Shown: in pieces, positions 19,000 to 26,718 of the stretch | Layout of the letters: every line of letters starts with the position of its first letter | Numbering within the stretch: the stretch's first letter is position 1 | NCBI RefSeq assembly: GCF_030295935.1 | Contig: NZ_AP027362.1 | Span: 1,116,001-1,180,000 of the forward strand | DNA length: 64,000 nucleotides | Direction of reading: 5' to 3' | From: Thalassotalea piscium | GTDB lineage: Bacteria > Pseudomonadota > Gammaproteobacteria > Enterobacterales > Alteromonadaceae | The notes under the pieces: generated by a model | Told to the model about the DNA's origin: nothing | Databases searched by the model: none | Seen by the model: only the letters and a program-made list of their open reading frames with translations | Made by a program: the position numbers and the translations under genes

Positions 19000-19713
19000 T
19001 CAGCTTGATAAATGTTTAGAAAAAAAACTTATTGTACGTTGCCAAGCAAGTTCAGCATTCGCTTTATCATATCGAGCGGTAGAGTCATTATGAAAGCCAT
19101 GCTTTGCGTTTTTGTAAATGTACATTTGATAGGGAACATTAAAGCTTTTGAGGTCATTTTCATAATCGTGCCATGTATTGTTTACTCGCTCGTCTAACTC
19201 AGCGAGTTGCACTAAAAGTGGTGCTTTAATGTTTTTTCTTAGTAATTGTAGTGCAGGTGTACCATAAAAAGGTACGCCTGCGCTTATTAAGTCTGACTCT
19301 ACGGCTGCAAGGTAATTGACAATGTAATCACCAAAACAAAAACCGACTGCACCGAGTTTTCCATTTCCTTTAGGGTGAGTTTTAAGAAATTTGGCTGCAG
19401 CAATAAAATCTTGCTGTATTTTCTCTGGATCTAACGATTTTTGCATTGCCCTGCCTTCATCGTCATTACCTGGATACCCCCCGATCGAAAATAGTGCGTC
19501 TGGTGCAAATGCTAGGTAACCCGCTTTAGCTAAACGCCTTGCTACATCTTTAATATAAGGGTTAAGCCCACGATTTTCATGGATCACTAATACAAGTGGT
19601 AAATTTTTAATGTGTTTAGTTGGTGAAACTAAGTACCCACTTCCTTTGCCATGTCCTTGTGGGGAGTTAAATGTTGCATAAGTCGCTTTTATATCATCAT
19701 CGTTAAAAGACAC
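19000..19713 (-). CDS. Dienelactone hydrolase catalytic domain, 3' fragment of the interrupted gene
   Basis: This 237-codon frame still encodes the whole alpha/beta-hydrolase domain. The nucleophile Cys is in VGFCFGDY, an Asp lies in LAELDERVN, and the His is in NAKHGFHND, the Cys-Asp-His triad of dienelactone hydrolases. VIHENRGLNPYIKDVARRLA is the family's oxyanion region. The first available start is a GTG at 19713 without a clear ribosome site, so any product would be cytoplasmic and lack the Tat signal. It is probably a remnant, but low-level expression from a promoter in the repeat cannot be excluded. Confidence 0.7.
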   Translation of the reverse strand: MSFNDDDIKATYATFNSPQGHGKGSGYLVSPTKHIKNLPLVLVIHENRGLNPYIKDVARRLAKAGYLAFAPDALFSIGGYPGNDDEGRAMQKSLDPEKIQQDFIAAAKFLKTHPKGNGKLGAVGFCFGDYIVNYLAAVESDLISAGVPFYGTPALQLLRKNIKAPLLVQLAELDERVNNTWHDYENDLKSFNVPYQMYIYKNAKHGFHNDSTARYDKANAELAWQRTISFFSKHLSS

Positions 19714-19739
19714 TTGCTCAGCTAGCGTATAATTAGGTA

Positions 19740-20016
19740 ACCTGAGTTCTGGATAACGGATGTACGACCAACACCGATAAAGTTATGTTTTTCAATTGCT
19801 TATTATAAAAAATCGTATTTGCTTATGTAGTTATATATCAATGTTATAAGTGTTGAGTGAATCAAGGCAAGTTTGCGTACCTAATAGCGAGCTATTAGTA
19901 GCAAATTAACGGTTTTTTAGTTCCAGACAAAAACCAAGTACCTACGTCCATGCAGGCAACGCAGATACGCGCAAAAATCGTGACATTGACGTGCTTAGCT
20001 TATCCAGAACTCAGGT
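19740..20016. repeat. Family 1 repeat, copy C, 277 bp, inside the hydrolase gene
   Basis: The ends are ACCTGAGTTCTGGATAA and TTATCCAGAACTCAGGT, a near-perfect inverted repeat. TAGGTA is duplicated exactly at 19734-19739 and 20017-20022. The two flanks rejoin into one protein frame, which proves insertion. Length and ends equal those of the copy at 40039-40315, in the opposite orientation. Confidence 0.93.
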
Positions 20017-20201
20017 TAGGTAGTAAAGCTGAGGTTAATACAGTCAAAGAGTAGCCAACTGCAACCAGCGTTCCTAGCTTTGCCATAAAGGCTCGTCTAT
20101 CCATGCCGCCATGTGCATATTCGTCGTACCAATTAAAGGCTTCTTGCGGAATTTCATTTACTTTAGTTTTGGACATGATATTTCCTTTACAATAATGACT
20201 A

Positions 20202-20594
20202 GAGCGTGTTGATCTTTCGAGTACAAATTAAACATGATTTAATTGAGGCGCAGCCAATAAAGTGTAGTTATTCTACATTAATGAGCTAGACAGCTTCCGC
20301 GTCCTGCTCACGCTAAGCACCTACTTCCGTGTAGGCACAGCTTCCGCGTCCTGCTCACGCTAAGTACCTACTTCCGTGTAGGCACAGCTTCCGCGTCCTG
20401 CTCACGCTAAGTACCTACTTCCGTGTAGGCAACGAAAGTAAATCATGTTTAAACGTATACGTAGGACAGCGTCTCTTTGGTTTTTCTACAGCGTTTTCAC
20501 TTTTTTATGGGGAACAACCCCATTACATAAGTTCAGCCTTGTATAAACACCAAATAAATCGCTGCAAAAATGTACAGTAAAAATAAACGCACTC
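20202..20594. repeat. Family 2 repeat with internal tandem array, 393 bp
   Basis: The ends are GAGCGTGTTGATCTTT and AAAAATAAACGCACTC, flanked by CTA and TAG. The outer parts match the copy at 7657-7835. The middle is enlarged by sequence containing three 47-bp tandem repeats (20291-20431). It has no coding capacity. It lies upstream of the broken hydrolase and of the atl gene. Confidence 0.78.
20291..20431. repeat. Three 47-bp tandem repeats with internal hairpins
   Basis: Units at 20291, 20338 and 20385 start CAGCTTCCGCGTCCTGCTCA and differ at one base (AAGCACC or AAGTACC). Each holds two small inverted repeats, GCGT...ACGC and CCTAC-TTCCGT-GTAGG. The units are directly adjacent with no spacers, so this is not a CRISPR array. 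Confidence 0.92.
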
Positions 20595-20680
20595 TAGTTT
20601 ACTGTTGAGCTTAGCGCATTTTTCATACTTTACATTAGCGCTGTTATAATAAAATAGCGATATATTATTAGGGAAGTTCA

Positions 20681-21031
20681 TTGAATAAACATTATCAGCA
20701 AATATGGCAAACAGTGCAGTTGATCCCTAAAGGCAAAGTGGCGAGCTATGGACAAATCGCTGATTTAGCTGGTTTACCTGGTAAAGCTAGGTTAGTGGGA
20801 AGATCGTTAGGGCTTGTCCCTACTAAGGGGTGGAATAATAATGAAGTACCTTGGTATCGAGTAATTAATTCGCAAGGTAAAATTTCATTTCCTGTGGGTA
20901 GTGAGTTATTTGAAAAACAAAAAGAGCTATTACTAGAAGAGCAAGTAGTGGTAATAGGCGCAAAAATCAAACTTACCGAATTTCAATGGCAGCCTGATCT
21001 TGCGCAACTTTTATTTCAATTAAAGTTTTAG
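20681..21031 (+). CDS. Alkyltransferase-like protein (Atl), O6-alkylguanine recognition
   Basis: The 116-residue protein matches the DNA-binding domain of O6-methylguanine-DNA methyltransferase: VQLIPKGKVASYGQIADLAG, then RLVGRSLG and VPWYRVINSQGKIS. The methyltransferase motif PCHRV has Trp in place of the acceptor Cys (PWYRV), the hallmark of Atl proteins. Atl proteins bind alkylated guanine without repairing it and flag it for nucleotide excision repair. Translation starts at a TTG (20681) preceded by GGGAAG. The gene is convergent with an SDR gene 14 bases downstream. Confidence 0.9.
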   Translation: MNKHYQQIWQTVQLIPKGKVASYGQIADLAGLPGKARLVGRSLGLVPTKGWNNNEVPWYRVINSQGKISFPVGSELFEKQKELLLEEQVVVIGAKIKLTEFQWQPDLAQLLFQLKF

Positions 21032-21044
21032 TTTTATTGATAAG

Positions 21045-21833
21045 CTACAAAGACGAAGTTCTACCGCCATCAACAGGGAGATTGATACCTGTTATATAGC
21101 TTGCAGAAGGTGAAGCTAAAAAAGCGGCAGCGTAGGCAAACTCTTCTGGCGTTGCAAATCGGCGCATAGGGATAAGTGCTTTTTCATTATCAGCAGCTTG
21201 AGCAAAAGAGATATTTTGCTTCTTTGCCTTGCCATCTATAATTGCTTCTAGTCGACCTGTGGCTGTTGCTCCTGGTAGTACATTATTAACCGTAATACCA
21301 AACTCACCTAGTTCATTTGCAAGTGTTTTTGCCCAACTTGCTACCGCACCTCTGATTGTGTTTGATACACCTAAACCAGGTAAAGGTTGTTTTACTGAAG
21401 TTGAAATTACATTAATGATACGACCATAACCTTGCTTTTTCATATAAGGAATTACGGCTTGTACTAAGTGGTGGTTAGTGATTAAGTGAAGGTTAAACGC
21501 TTCAATAAAACTCACTGCACTTGCCGTATTTGCAGGTCCTGGTGCAGGGCCTCCAGTATTATTAATTAATATCTCATATCCACCATTATTCTTTATATTG
21601 TTTTTTATCACCGAGCTTACTTTTTCAGGTTCATTAAAATCTGCAATTAATACCTGATGTTGCTGACTTTTTGATGTATCTAAAATCGCAATAACTTTAT
21701 CTAAGCTTTCTTTGTTTCTAGCGAAAAGCGTAACACTGGCGCCTAAAAGTGCGAGTTCAATTGCACATGCTCTTCCTATGCCTTGGCTACTGCCGCAAAC
21801 TAAGGCACGCTTATTGGTTAAATCAATATTCAT
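21045..21833 (-). CDS. SDR-family oxidoreductase lacking the usual YxxxK motif
   Basis: The 262-residue product begins MNIDLTNKRALVCGSSQGIG with an intact nucleotide-binding glycine motif and a NNTGGPAPG replacing the common NNAG. After the Ser region (INVISTSVKQ), the expected Tyr-x-x-x-Lys is absent: the sequence reads LPGLGVSNTIRGAVASWAKT. The end, YITGINLPVDGG, is FabG-like. Similar atypical SDRs are annotated as 3-oxoacyl-ACP reductase-like, but activity cannot be assumed. I chose the ATG at 21833, preceded by AGGGATTAGT. The frame extends further upstream, but with residues unlike the family. Confidence 0.85.
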   Translation of the reverse strand: MNIDLTNKRALVCGSSQGIGRACAIELALLGASVTLFARNKESLDKVIAILDTSKSQQHQVLIADFNEPEKVSSVIKNNIKNNGGYEILINNTGGPAPGPANTASAVSFIEAFNLHLITNHHLVQAVIPYMKKQGYGRIINVISTSVKQPLPGLGVSNTIRGAVASWAKTLANELGEFGITVNNVLPGATATGRLEAIIDGKAKKQNISFAQAADNEKALIPMRRFATPEEFAYAAAFLASPSASYITGINLPVDGGRTSSL

Positions 21834-22090
21834 ACTAATCCCTATTTTTGTAACGTACAAAACGCTCACTTTAATGATAAAGTCCGAGGTAAGATGGTAT
21901 ATATTATTCGGACGAATAATTTTAGTTTTTAAATAGCTTACTCGGAATTGCCTATCATATCGCAAATAGTGGAATCAGCAAGGTTGTGCAGGAAATAGCG
22001 ATAAACTTGATTATGTTTTGACAATTCAAACAGGTGTTTCATAATGCATAATTAATTAGCCAAAAGGTTTAACAGGAGTAGCTAGAACTA

Positions 22091-22864
22091 ATGACAACAC
22101 TACCCAAAGGTGTCTATATATCAGGGCAGGGTCCTGCAATTGTATTTTTACATTCATCTTTAAGTACAGCGAAACAATGGATACCACTTATTAACCACCT
22201 AAAAGATAAGTTTACGTGTATTAATATTGATATTTTAGGTTATGGTAATGCTGATAAAGTAATTGATGAAGCTAACTACGACTTTAACGTTGAGTTAACT
22301 CGTATACGGTTAATATTAGCTCATTGTATTGCTGAGCAACCTTACCACCTAGTTGGCCACTCTTGTGGTGGTGCTATCGCGCTTAAGTTGGCGGTGGAGC
22401 AACCCAATCAATTATTAAGCTTGTCTTTATATGAGCCAGTTGCTTTTCATTTATTAACTAAAGGTTCTGCTGAAAGAGAAGAAGCAGACAGCTTCGCTTT
22501 TAAAGTTGCTGATCTTTCAAATGAGCAAGCAGCGCAATTATTTACCGATTTTTGGAATAGTAAAGGATTTTTTAATAAATTACCGGCAAAGCTTCAGGCA
22601 ATGATGGCAGCCGACATGCAAAAGGTTAATTTAGACTTTAAAGGATTAATTTCAGAAAGCTATCAACTAACTGATTTAGCGGCTATTACTTGCAAAGCAA
22701 CACTATACTCTGGTTTACAAAGTCCACATTTGAGCCAGTTTCTGGCTGAAAAAATTGCTAATGCCTTGCCCAATGGTTATTTATGCCAACTTGAAGCAGG
22801 ACACATGGGCCCAATAAATCAAGCAGAATTAGTATTAAAAGAAATGGCTGAGCGAATAGGATAA
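22091..22864 (+). CDS. Alpha/beta hydrolase
   Basis: The 257-residue protein has the alpha/beta-hydrolase core: oxyanion strand IVFLHSSLSTAKQW, a DILGYGNADK loop, the nucleophile elbow GHSCGGAIAL with Ser near residue 93, and the catalytic His near the C-terminus (EAGHMGPI). The cap region lies around residues 120-195. It has no signal peptide and is likely cytoplasmic. The substrate is unknown; such enzymes include esterases and C-C hydrolases. AGGAG lies 11-15 bases before the ATG. It is convergent with the hsp20 gene. Confidence 0.85.
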   Translation: MTTLPKGVYISGQGPAIVFLHSSLSTAKQWIPLINHLKDKFTCINIDILGYGNADKVIDEANYDFNVELTRIRLILAHCIAEQPYHLVGHSCGGAIALKLAVEQPNQLLSLSLYEPVAFHLLTKGSAEREEADSFAFKVADLSNEQAAQLFTDFWNSKGFFNKLPAKLQAMMAADMQKVNLDFKGLISESYQLTDLAAITCKATLYSGLQSPHLSQFLAEKIANALPNGYLCQLEAGHMGPINQAELVLKEMAERIG

Positions 22865-22873
22865 AGTGTAGGT

Positions 22874-22908
22874 AAAAAAAAGCCCAACAATATGTTGGGC
22901 AAAAAAAA
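22874..22908 (-). terminator. Rho-independent terminator of the hsp20 gene
   Basis: GCCCAACA pairs with TGTTGGGC around ATA. On the minus strand the stem is followed by a run of T (the A tract at 22874-22881), and a second A tract lies on the other side. It sits between the convergent hydrolase and hsp20 genes and terminates hsp20, perhaps both. Confidence 0.85.
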
Positions 22909-22938
22909 CACTTAGGGAAGAGAAATTAATTCAAAATA

Positions 22939-23394
22939 TTACTTACTTTTTCCTTCTAATAAGCTTTTACCATTAATTGCAATTTTTCTTGGTTTTAAGG
23001 CTTCTGGTATTTCTCTTTTTAAGTCGATATGGAGCAAACCATTCTCCATGAAGGCACCAATTATTTTTACATGGTCACCTAGTTGAAATTTTCGTTCAAA
23101 GCTTCGCTCTGCAATTCCTTGATGTAAAAATTTTCGTTCGCTTGGTTCTTTATTAGCGGCTTTTGTACCGGTAACAATTAAATTATTATCTTTAGACTCA
23201 ATATCTAGTTCGCTTTCAGCAAAGCCTGCTAATGCCATGGTAATACGATATTCGTCGTCGGCAAGCAATTCAATATTATAAGGGGGGTAAGATGATTGTT
23301 TATCAGCACGTGAGGCTTTGTCCATCATACTGGCTAAGTGATCGAAACCAATAAATGAGCGGTAAAGTGGGCTGAAATCTGTATTTGTACGCAT
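22939..23394 (-). CDS. ibpA: Small heat-shock protein, Hsp20/IbpA family
   Basis: The 151-residue protein has the IbpA-type N-terminus (DFSPLYRSFIGFDHLASM) and the alpha-crystallin domain at about 36-125, with PYNIELLADDEYRITMALAGF, KFLHQGIAERSFERKF and a GLLHIDL strand. A short tail with the RKIAI version of the I-x-I oligomer motif follows. Such proteins hold aggregated or unfolding proteins for later refolding by DnaK and ClpB. The gene has a sigma-32-type promoter about 170 bases upstream and a ROSE-like hairpin over its ribosome site, so regulation is by heat at both transcription and translation. Confidence 0.95.
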   Translation of the reverse strand: MRTNTDFSPLYRSFIGFDHLASMMDKASRADKQSSYPPYNIELLADDEYRITMALAGFAESELDIESKDNNLIVTGTKAANKEPSERKFLHQGIAERSFERKFQLGDHVKIIGAFMENGLLHIDLKREIPEALKPRKIAINGKSLLEGKSK

Positions 23395-23399
23395 AATTC

Positions 23400-23422
23400 A
23401 TATCCTATTTATTTAGCAATAT
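23400..23422 (-). promoter_or_regulatory. ROSE-like RNA thermometer hairpin over the hsp20 ribosome site
   Basis: On the mRNA, AUAUUGCU pairs with AGGAUAU across an AAAUAAAU loop. It leaves one G bulged in UUGCU and buries the AGGA ribosome site 8 bases before the AUG. A UUGCU segment with a bulged G facing the Shine-Dalgarno is the conserved core of ROSE elements found before small heat-shock genes. The 5' leader of about 165 bases leaves room for the upstream hairpins typical of ROSE. Confidence 0.6.
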
Positions 23423-23560
23423 AAAGTTTTTATACAGTGATAACTTTGAAAGTTGTCCAACCATGATTGGGTGCGACAATAGAGTTAATACTGTAAATTT
23501 AATGCCTTTCATAAAGAACAGGCGGTTAATGTAATCCCTCTAGGGCGACTACATAATAAG

Positions 23561-23588
23561 AGATGGGATTGAACTAGAAAGTTTCAAG
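23561..23588 (-). promoter_or_regulatory. Sigma-32 (RpoH) promoter for hsp20
   Basis: On the minus strand CTTGAAA (from 23588) is followed after 14 bases by CCCATCT (to 23561). These match the RpoH consensus CTTGAA and CCCCATNT at the normal spacing. It lies upstream of an hsp20 gene, the expected target. Confidence 0.75.
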
Positions 23589-23687
23589 GAATAAGTTGAA
23601 TTTTTTCTCACTTTTCATTTAAGTTACTGAATTTAAAGTTATTATACTTTATTTAAATTCAGTAACTGGGGAGGTGCTAATTATTCT

Positions 23688-24323
23688 CTAGTGATTTTTT
23701 GGCTCACCCGCCATTTTTTGATCTGGGCTTAATGCTTTTAAAGTCGCTAAAGCCATTTCATAGTTAGGGTGATCTGAAATGTTTGGTACCAATTCTTTAT
23801 AAGCAATTTTACCTGAGGTATCAATGATAAAAATAGAACGAGTTAGCAAACCCATATCTTTGATCAGGATGCCATACTTTGTGGCAAAGTCTCGCCAAAC
23901 ACTATCAGATAATACGGTTATTTTATCTATATTTTCAGCTTTACAAAAACGCTTTTGTGCAAAGGGTAGGTCATTACTAATCGTCAAAATTTGAATATCT
24001 TTTGGTAAGTTGGCGACTTCTTCATTAAAACGTTTGGTTTGGATGGAACAAACGCCCGTATCTAAACTTGGGACTGCTGAAATTAGTACAATTTTATCAG
24101 AGTAGTCTGAAAGGTTAACAGGAACAAAGCTCTCATTAACCACTTTAAACATAGGGGCTTCGTCACCTACATTTACTTGGTACCCAAGCAAGGTGATATA
24201 TTTGTCACCAGCTTTTACTAGGTTATTGCTTTGAGGCAGCTCTTCATTAAGTAATGATGAAGCAAAAGTTGCGGAATTGTAAATAATAAGTAATGCAATA
24301 CAGACAATTTGTGATAAATTCAT
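23688..24323 (-). CDS. tpx: Thiol peroxidase with N-terminal signal sequence
   Basis: The 211-residue protein is an atypical 2-Cys peroxiredoxin. The peroxidatic Cys lies in VPSLDTGVCSIQTKRFNEE and the resolving Cys in QKRFCKAEN, with the Tpx-type LLTRSIFIID later. It reduces hydroperoxides using thioredoxin. A hydrophobic N-terminus (MNLSQIVCIALLIIYNSATFAS) looks like a signal peptide, so this version is probably periplasmic and extended relative to the usual length of about 165. The start is taken at ATG 24323; a TTG at 24368 is in frame but has no support. The tail MAGEPKNH is unusual. Confidence 0.88.
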   Translation of the reverse strand: MNLSQIVCIALLIIYNSATFASSLLNEELPQSNNLVKAGDKYITLLGYQVNVGDEAPMFKVVNESFVPVNLSDYSDKIVLISAVPSLDTGVCSIQTKRFNEEVANLPKDIQILTISNDLPFAQKRFCKAENIDKITVLSDSVWRDFATKYGILIKDMGLLTRSIFIIDTSGKIAYKELVPNISDHPNYEMALATLKALSPDQKMAGEPKNH

Positions 24324-24488
24324 AGATAGTACTTTATTCGTATTTGATTGATTTAGCTTACCCTTCAATAAAAAAAAATGCTATATAATAGTGATTAATT
24401 TCAAATTTTAGCTATTGTTATGATTAAGGAAAATAATTTATTTTTATACTACACCCATTCACTTACATTGTTTTAAAGAAGTTTTAAT

Positions 24489-25595
24489 ATGTCTACTCCG
24501 CTTTTAATTTGTGATGATTCAAATATGGCGCGCAAGCAAGTAGCGCGTTCTTTACCTGATGGCTGGGATGTCGATATCAGTTTTGCTACTAATGGCTCAG
24601 AAGGGATTGAAGCGATTAAAGCGGGTAAGGGAGATGTTCTTTTACTTGATTTAAATATGCCGGTAATGGATGGATATCAAGTATTAGAAACTATTGTTGC
24701 TCAAGATTTACCCACATTAGTTATTGTTATTTCTGGCGATATTCAGCCCGAGGCCCATCAAAGAGTTACTAGTTTAGGCGCTTTAGATTTTATAAAAAAG
24801 CCAGTAAGTAAGGAAAAGCTAACCGAGATATTAGCGACTTATGGTATTTATAAAGCTACTGCCCACGACGAAAATAATGTTGTAGCTAGCAGTGAAGTGG
24901 AAGCGCTTAAACCTACAGAAAAAATTACATTAAAACCGCTGACTGAAGCTGCTGCAAAAAAGCCCGAAGAATCTATTAATAAAAAACCGCAACAAGAATA
25001 CCTCGATCATGACATTAGAGATTGCTATCAAGAAATAGCAAATGTTGCAATGGGGCGTGCAGGAGACTTATTAGCTCGATTATTAAATGTTTTTGTGGTG
25101 CTACCTATCCCAAACGTAAACTTAATTGAAGTAAGTGAATTAAGCATGGCGCTTTCAGCAGTTGAGCGACATGAAAGTACTTCAGGTATTTGCCAAGGCT
25201 TTATTGGTGCTGGCGTTTCTGGTGAGGCGTTATTAATTTTAAATGATTCTAGCTTTAAAGATATTGCTTCATTGATGAACTACCAGTACGAAGTAGATGA
25301 AAGCGCTGAGCTAGAATTATTAATGGACTTAGCCAATGTATTAATAGGTGCTTGTTTAAGTGGGGTATCTGAACAACTGGATATGTCTTTTAGCCAAGGG
25401 CATCCGGTGGTACTTGGACAACATCGAAAAATATCAGAACTTATTGCCTCTAATGCTAACCGTTGGCGGAGGACCTTGGCAATTGAAATCAGCTATAGTA
25501 TAGAAAATTACTCAATAAAGTGTGATTTATTGCTTCTTTTTACTGAAGAGTCAATGAACACTTTAAATAATAAATTAGCGTATTTGTTGGATTAA
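24489..25595 (+). CDS. Response regulator with C-terminal CheC-type phosphatase domain
   Basis: The 368-residue protein has an N-terminal receiver domain (1-120). It contains LLICDDSNMARKQ, the phospho-acceptor Asp in VLLLDLNMPVMDGYQVL, and a Lys in DFIKKPVS. A low-complexity linker (about 125-168) leads to a CheC/CheX-like domain (about 175-365). The first active-site signature is DCYQEIAN (D-x3-E-x2-N); the second, ELLMDLAN, has Asp in place of Glu. CheC-family domains dephosphorylate receiver proteins, so this could be a self-contained phospho-switch. The next gene, a diguanylate cyclase, starts 2 bases after its stop, so the pair probably links phosphorelay to cyclic di-GMP. Confidence 0.88.
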   Translation: MSTPLLICDDSNMARKQVARSLPDGWDVDISFATNGSEGIEAIKAGKGDVLLLDLNMPVMDGYQVLETIVAQDLPTLVIVISGDIQPEAHQRVTSLGALDFIKKPVSKEKLTEILATYGIYKATAHDENNVVASSEVEALKPTEKITLKPLTEAAAKKPEESINKKPQQEYLDHDIRDCYQEIANVAMGRAGDLLARLLNVFVVLPIPNVNLIEVSELSMALSAVERHESTSGICQGFIGAGVSGEALLILNDSSFKDIASLMNYQYEVDESAELELLMDLANVLIGACLSGVSEQLDMSFSQGHPVVLGQHRKISELIASNANRWRRTLAIEISYSIENYSIKCDLLLLFTEESMNTLNNKLAYLLD

Positions 25596-25597
25596 TT

Positions 25598-26581
25598 ATG
25601 TCGTTAGAAACAGAACAAATTAATGAGTTACATTGGCTAATGGAAATGCTGCACACTATTGATGTGGGCTTAGTTGTATTAGACAGAGATTATCATATTC
25701 AGATTTGGAATGGTTTTATGGAAAACCATAGCGGCTTGCTACCACGAGAAGTTAAAGGTAAGTTTTTATTCGACTTATTTGATGAAATTTCTCAGGAATG
25801 GTTTGTGAGAAAAGCGGAATCTGTGTTCTTATTAAAAAATAAAGCGTTTACCATTTGGGAGCAACGTTCGTACTTGTTTCGTTTTCAAAATTATCGACCA
25901 ATTACTGGAACGGCCGATTTTATGTATCAGAATACGACGTTCATCCCATTAATGTCTGCTACGGGTGAAGTCACACATTTATGCTTGATCGTGTATGACG
26001 TTACCGATATGGCCGTGCATAAAAAAGAGTTAGAAAAAGCAAATAAAGAGCTCGCAATTTTAAGCCAAACTGACGGGCTAACGAAACTATTTAATCGCAC
26101 GCATTGGGAAACTTGCTTACAAGCAGAATATAAGCGTTGGTTGCGCAGTCAGCATGCGAGCTGCTTAGTGATGTTAGATATAGACCATTTTAAAAGTGTT
26201 AACGATACCTACGGTCATATGGTCGGTGACGAGGTTATTCGTCATATTTCTGGGTTGATCAGAAAACATGTGCGTGAAACTGATATTTCTGGAAGGTACG
26301 GTGGTGAGGAGTTTGCAATTTTGCTGGCTGATACTACGCTAGAAAATGGTAAGGTGTTTGCTGAACGTTTAAGGTCAGCGATAGAAAAATCAGTCGTTAA
26401 ATATAATGATATTGATTTAAAGTACACGATATCATTGGGTATTGCAGAGGTTAACCCATCTATTTCAAATTATGAAACATGGATAGAATGCGCAGATGCT
26501 GCCTTATATATGTCTAAAGAAGCAGGTAGAAATAGAACAACGCTATACCCAAATGGAGCTAGAATAAATGATCAGCCTTAA
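25598..26581 (+). CDS. PAS-GGDEF diguanylate cyclase
   Basis: The 327-residue protein has an N-terminal PAS domain (about 10-145, with TIDVGLVVLDRDYHIQIWNGFME). A short coiled coil (KKELEKANKELAIL) and a GGDEF domain (about 160-320) starting TDGLTKLFNRTHWE follow. The active site is GRYGGEEFAILLAD, and RETD five residues upstream fits the inhibitory I-site, so the enzyme should be active and product-inhibited. It is soluble. It is translationally coupled to the CheC-type response regulator, which may gate its activity. Confidence 0.93.
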   Translation: MSLETEQINELHWLMEMLHTIDVGLVVLDRDYHIQIWNGFMENHSGLLPREVKGKFLFDLFDEISQEWFVRKAESVFLLKNKAFTIWEQRSYLFRFQNYRPITGTADFMYQNTTFIPLMSATGEVTHLCLIVYDVTDMAVHKKELEKANKELAILSQTDGLTKLFNRTHWETCLQAEYKRWLRSQHASCLVMLDIDHFKSVNDTYGHMVGDEVIRHISGLIRKHVRETDISGRYGGEEFAILLADTTLENGKVFAERLRSAIEKSVVKYNDIDLKYTISLGIAEVNPSISNYETWIECADAALYMSKEAGRNRTTLYPNGARINDQP

Positions 26582-26633
26582 TGTGCTTAGGTTCAGCTTT
26601 TGCTTCAATTTAATCTAAATTAAGTTTGCGGCT

Positions 26634-26659
26634 ATTAGCTTTATCTACTAGTCGCAAAC
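26634..26659. terminator. Weak bidirectional terminator between convergent genes
   Basis: GTTTGCG pairs with CGCAAAC, with CTA/TAG extending inward, between the cyclase and the amidohydrolase. T tracts are short on both strands. Confidence 0.4.
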
Positions 26660-26718
26660 CTCCACTTTTTTAATTCAATGCTCATATTTTGTTCGCATAA
26701 GCACATCTCCAACACAGG

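Larger units (their letters stand above)
19000..20176 (-). pseudogene. Tat-exported dienelactone hydrolase interrupted by a family 1 repeat
   Basis: Read from 20176, the frame starts MSKTKVNEIPQEAFNWYDEY after AAGGAAATATC. It contains a twin-arginine signal (MDRRAFMAKLG) with a hydrophobic stretch ending LTSALLP. At codon 53 it runs into the 277-bp repeat at 19740-20016 and meets a stop within a few codons. Past the repeat, the frame resumes NYTLAEQVSFNDDDIKATY in register once the duplicated TACCTA is counted once. The intact ancestor would be a secreted hydrolase of about 290 residues. The insertion cuts the export signal from the catalytic domain. Confidence 0.85.

Noticed and set aside
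20291-20431. Possible CRISPR array
   Set aside because: The three 47-bp units are directly adjacent with no spacers, there is no leader or cas gene, and they sit inside a MITE-like element.
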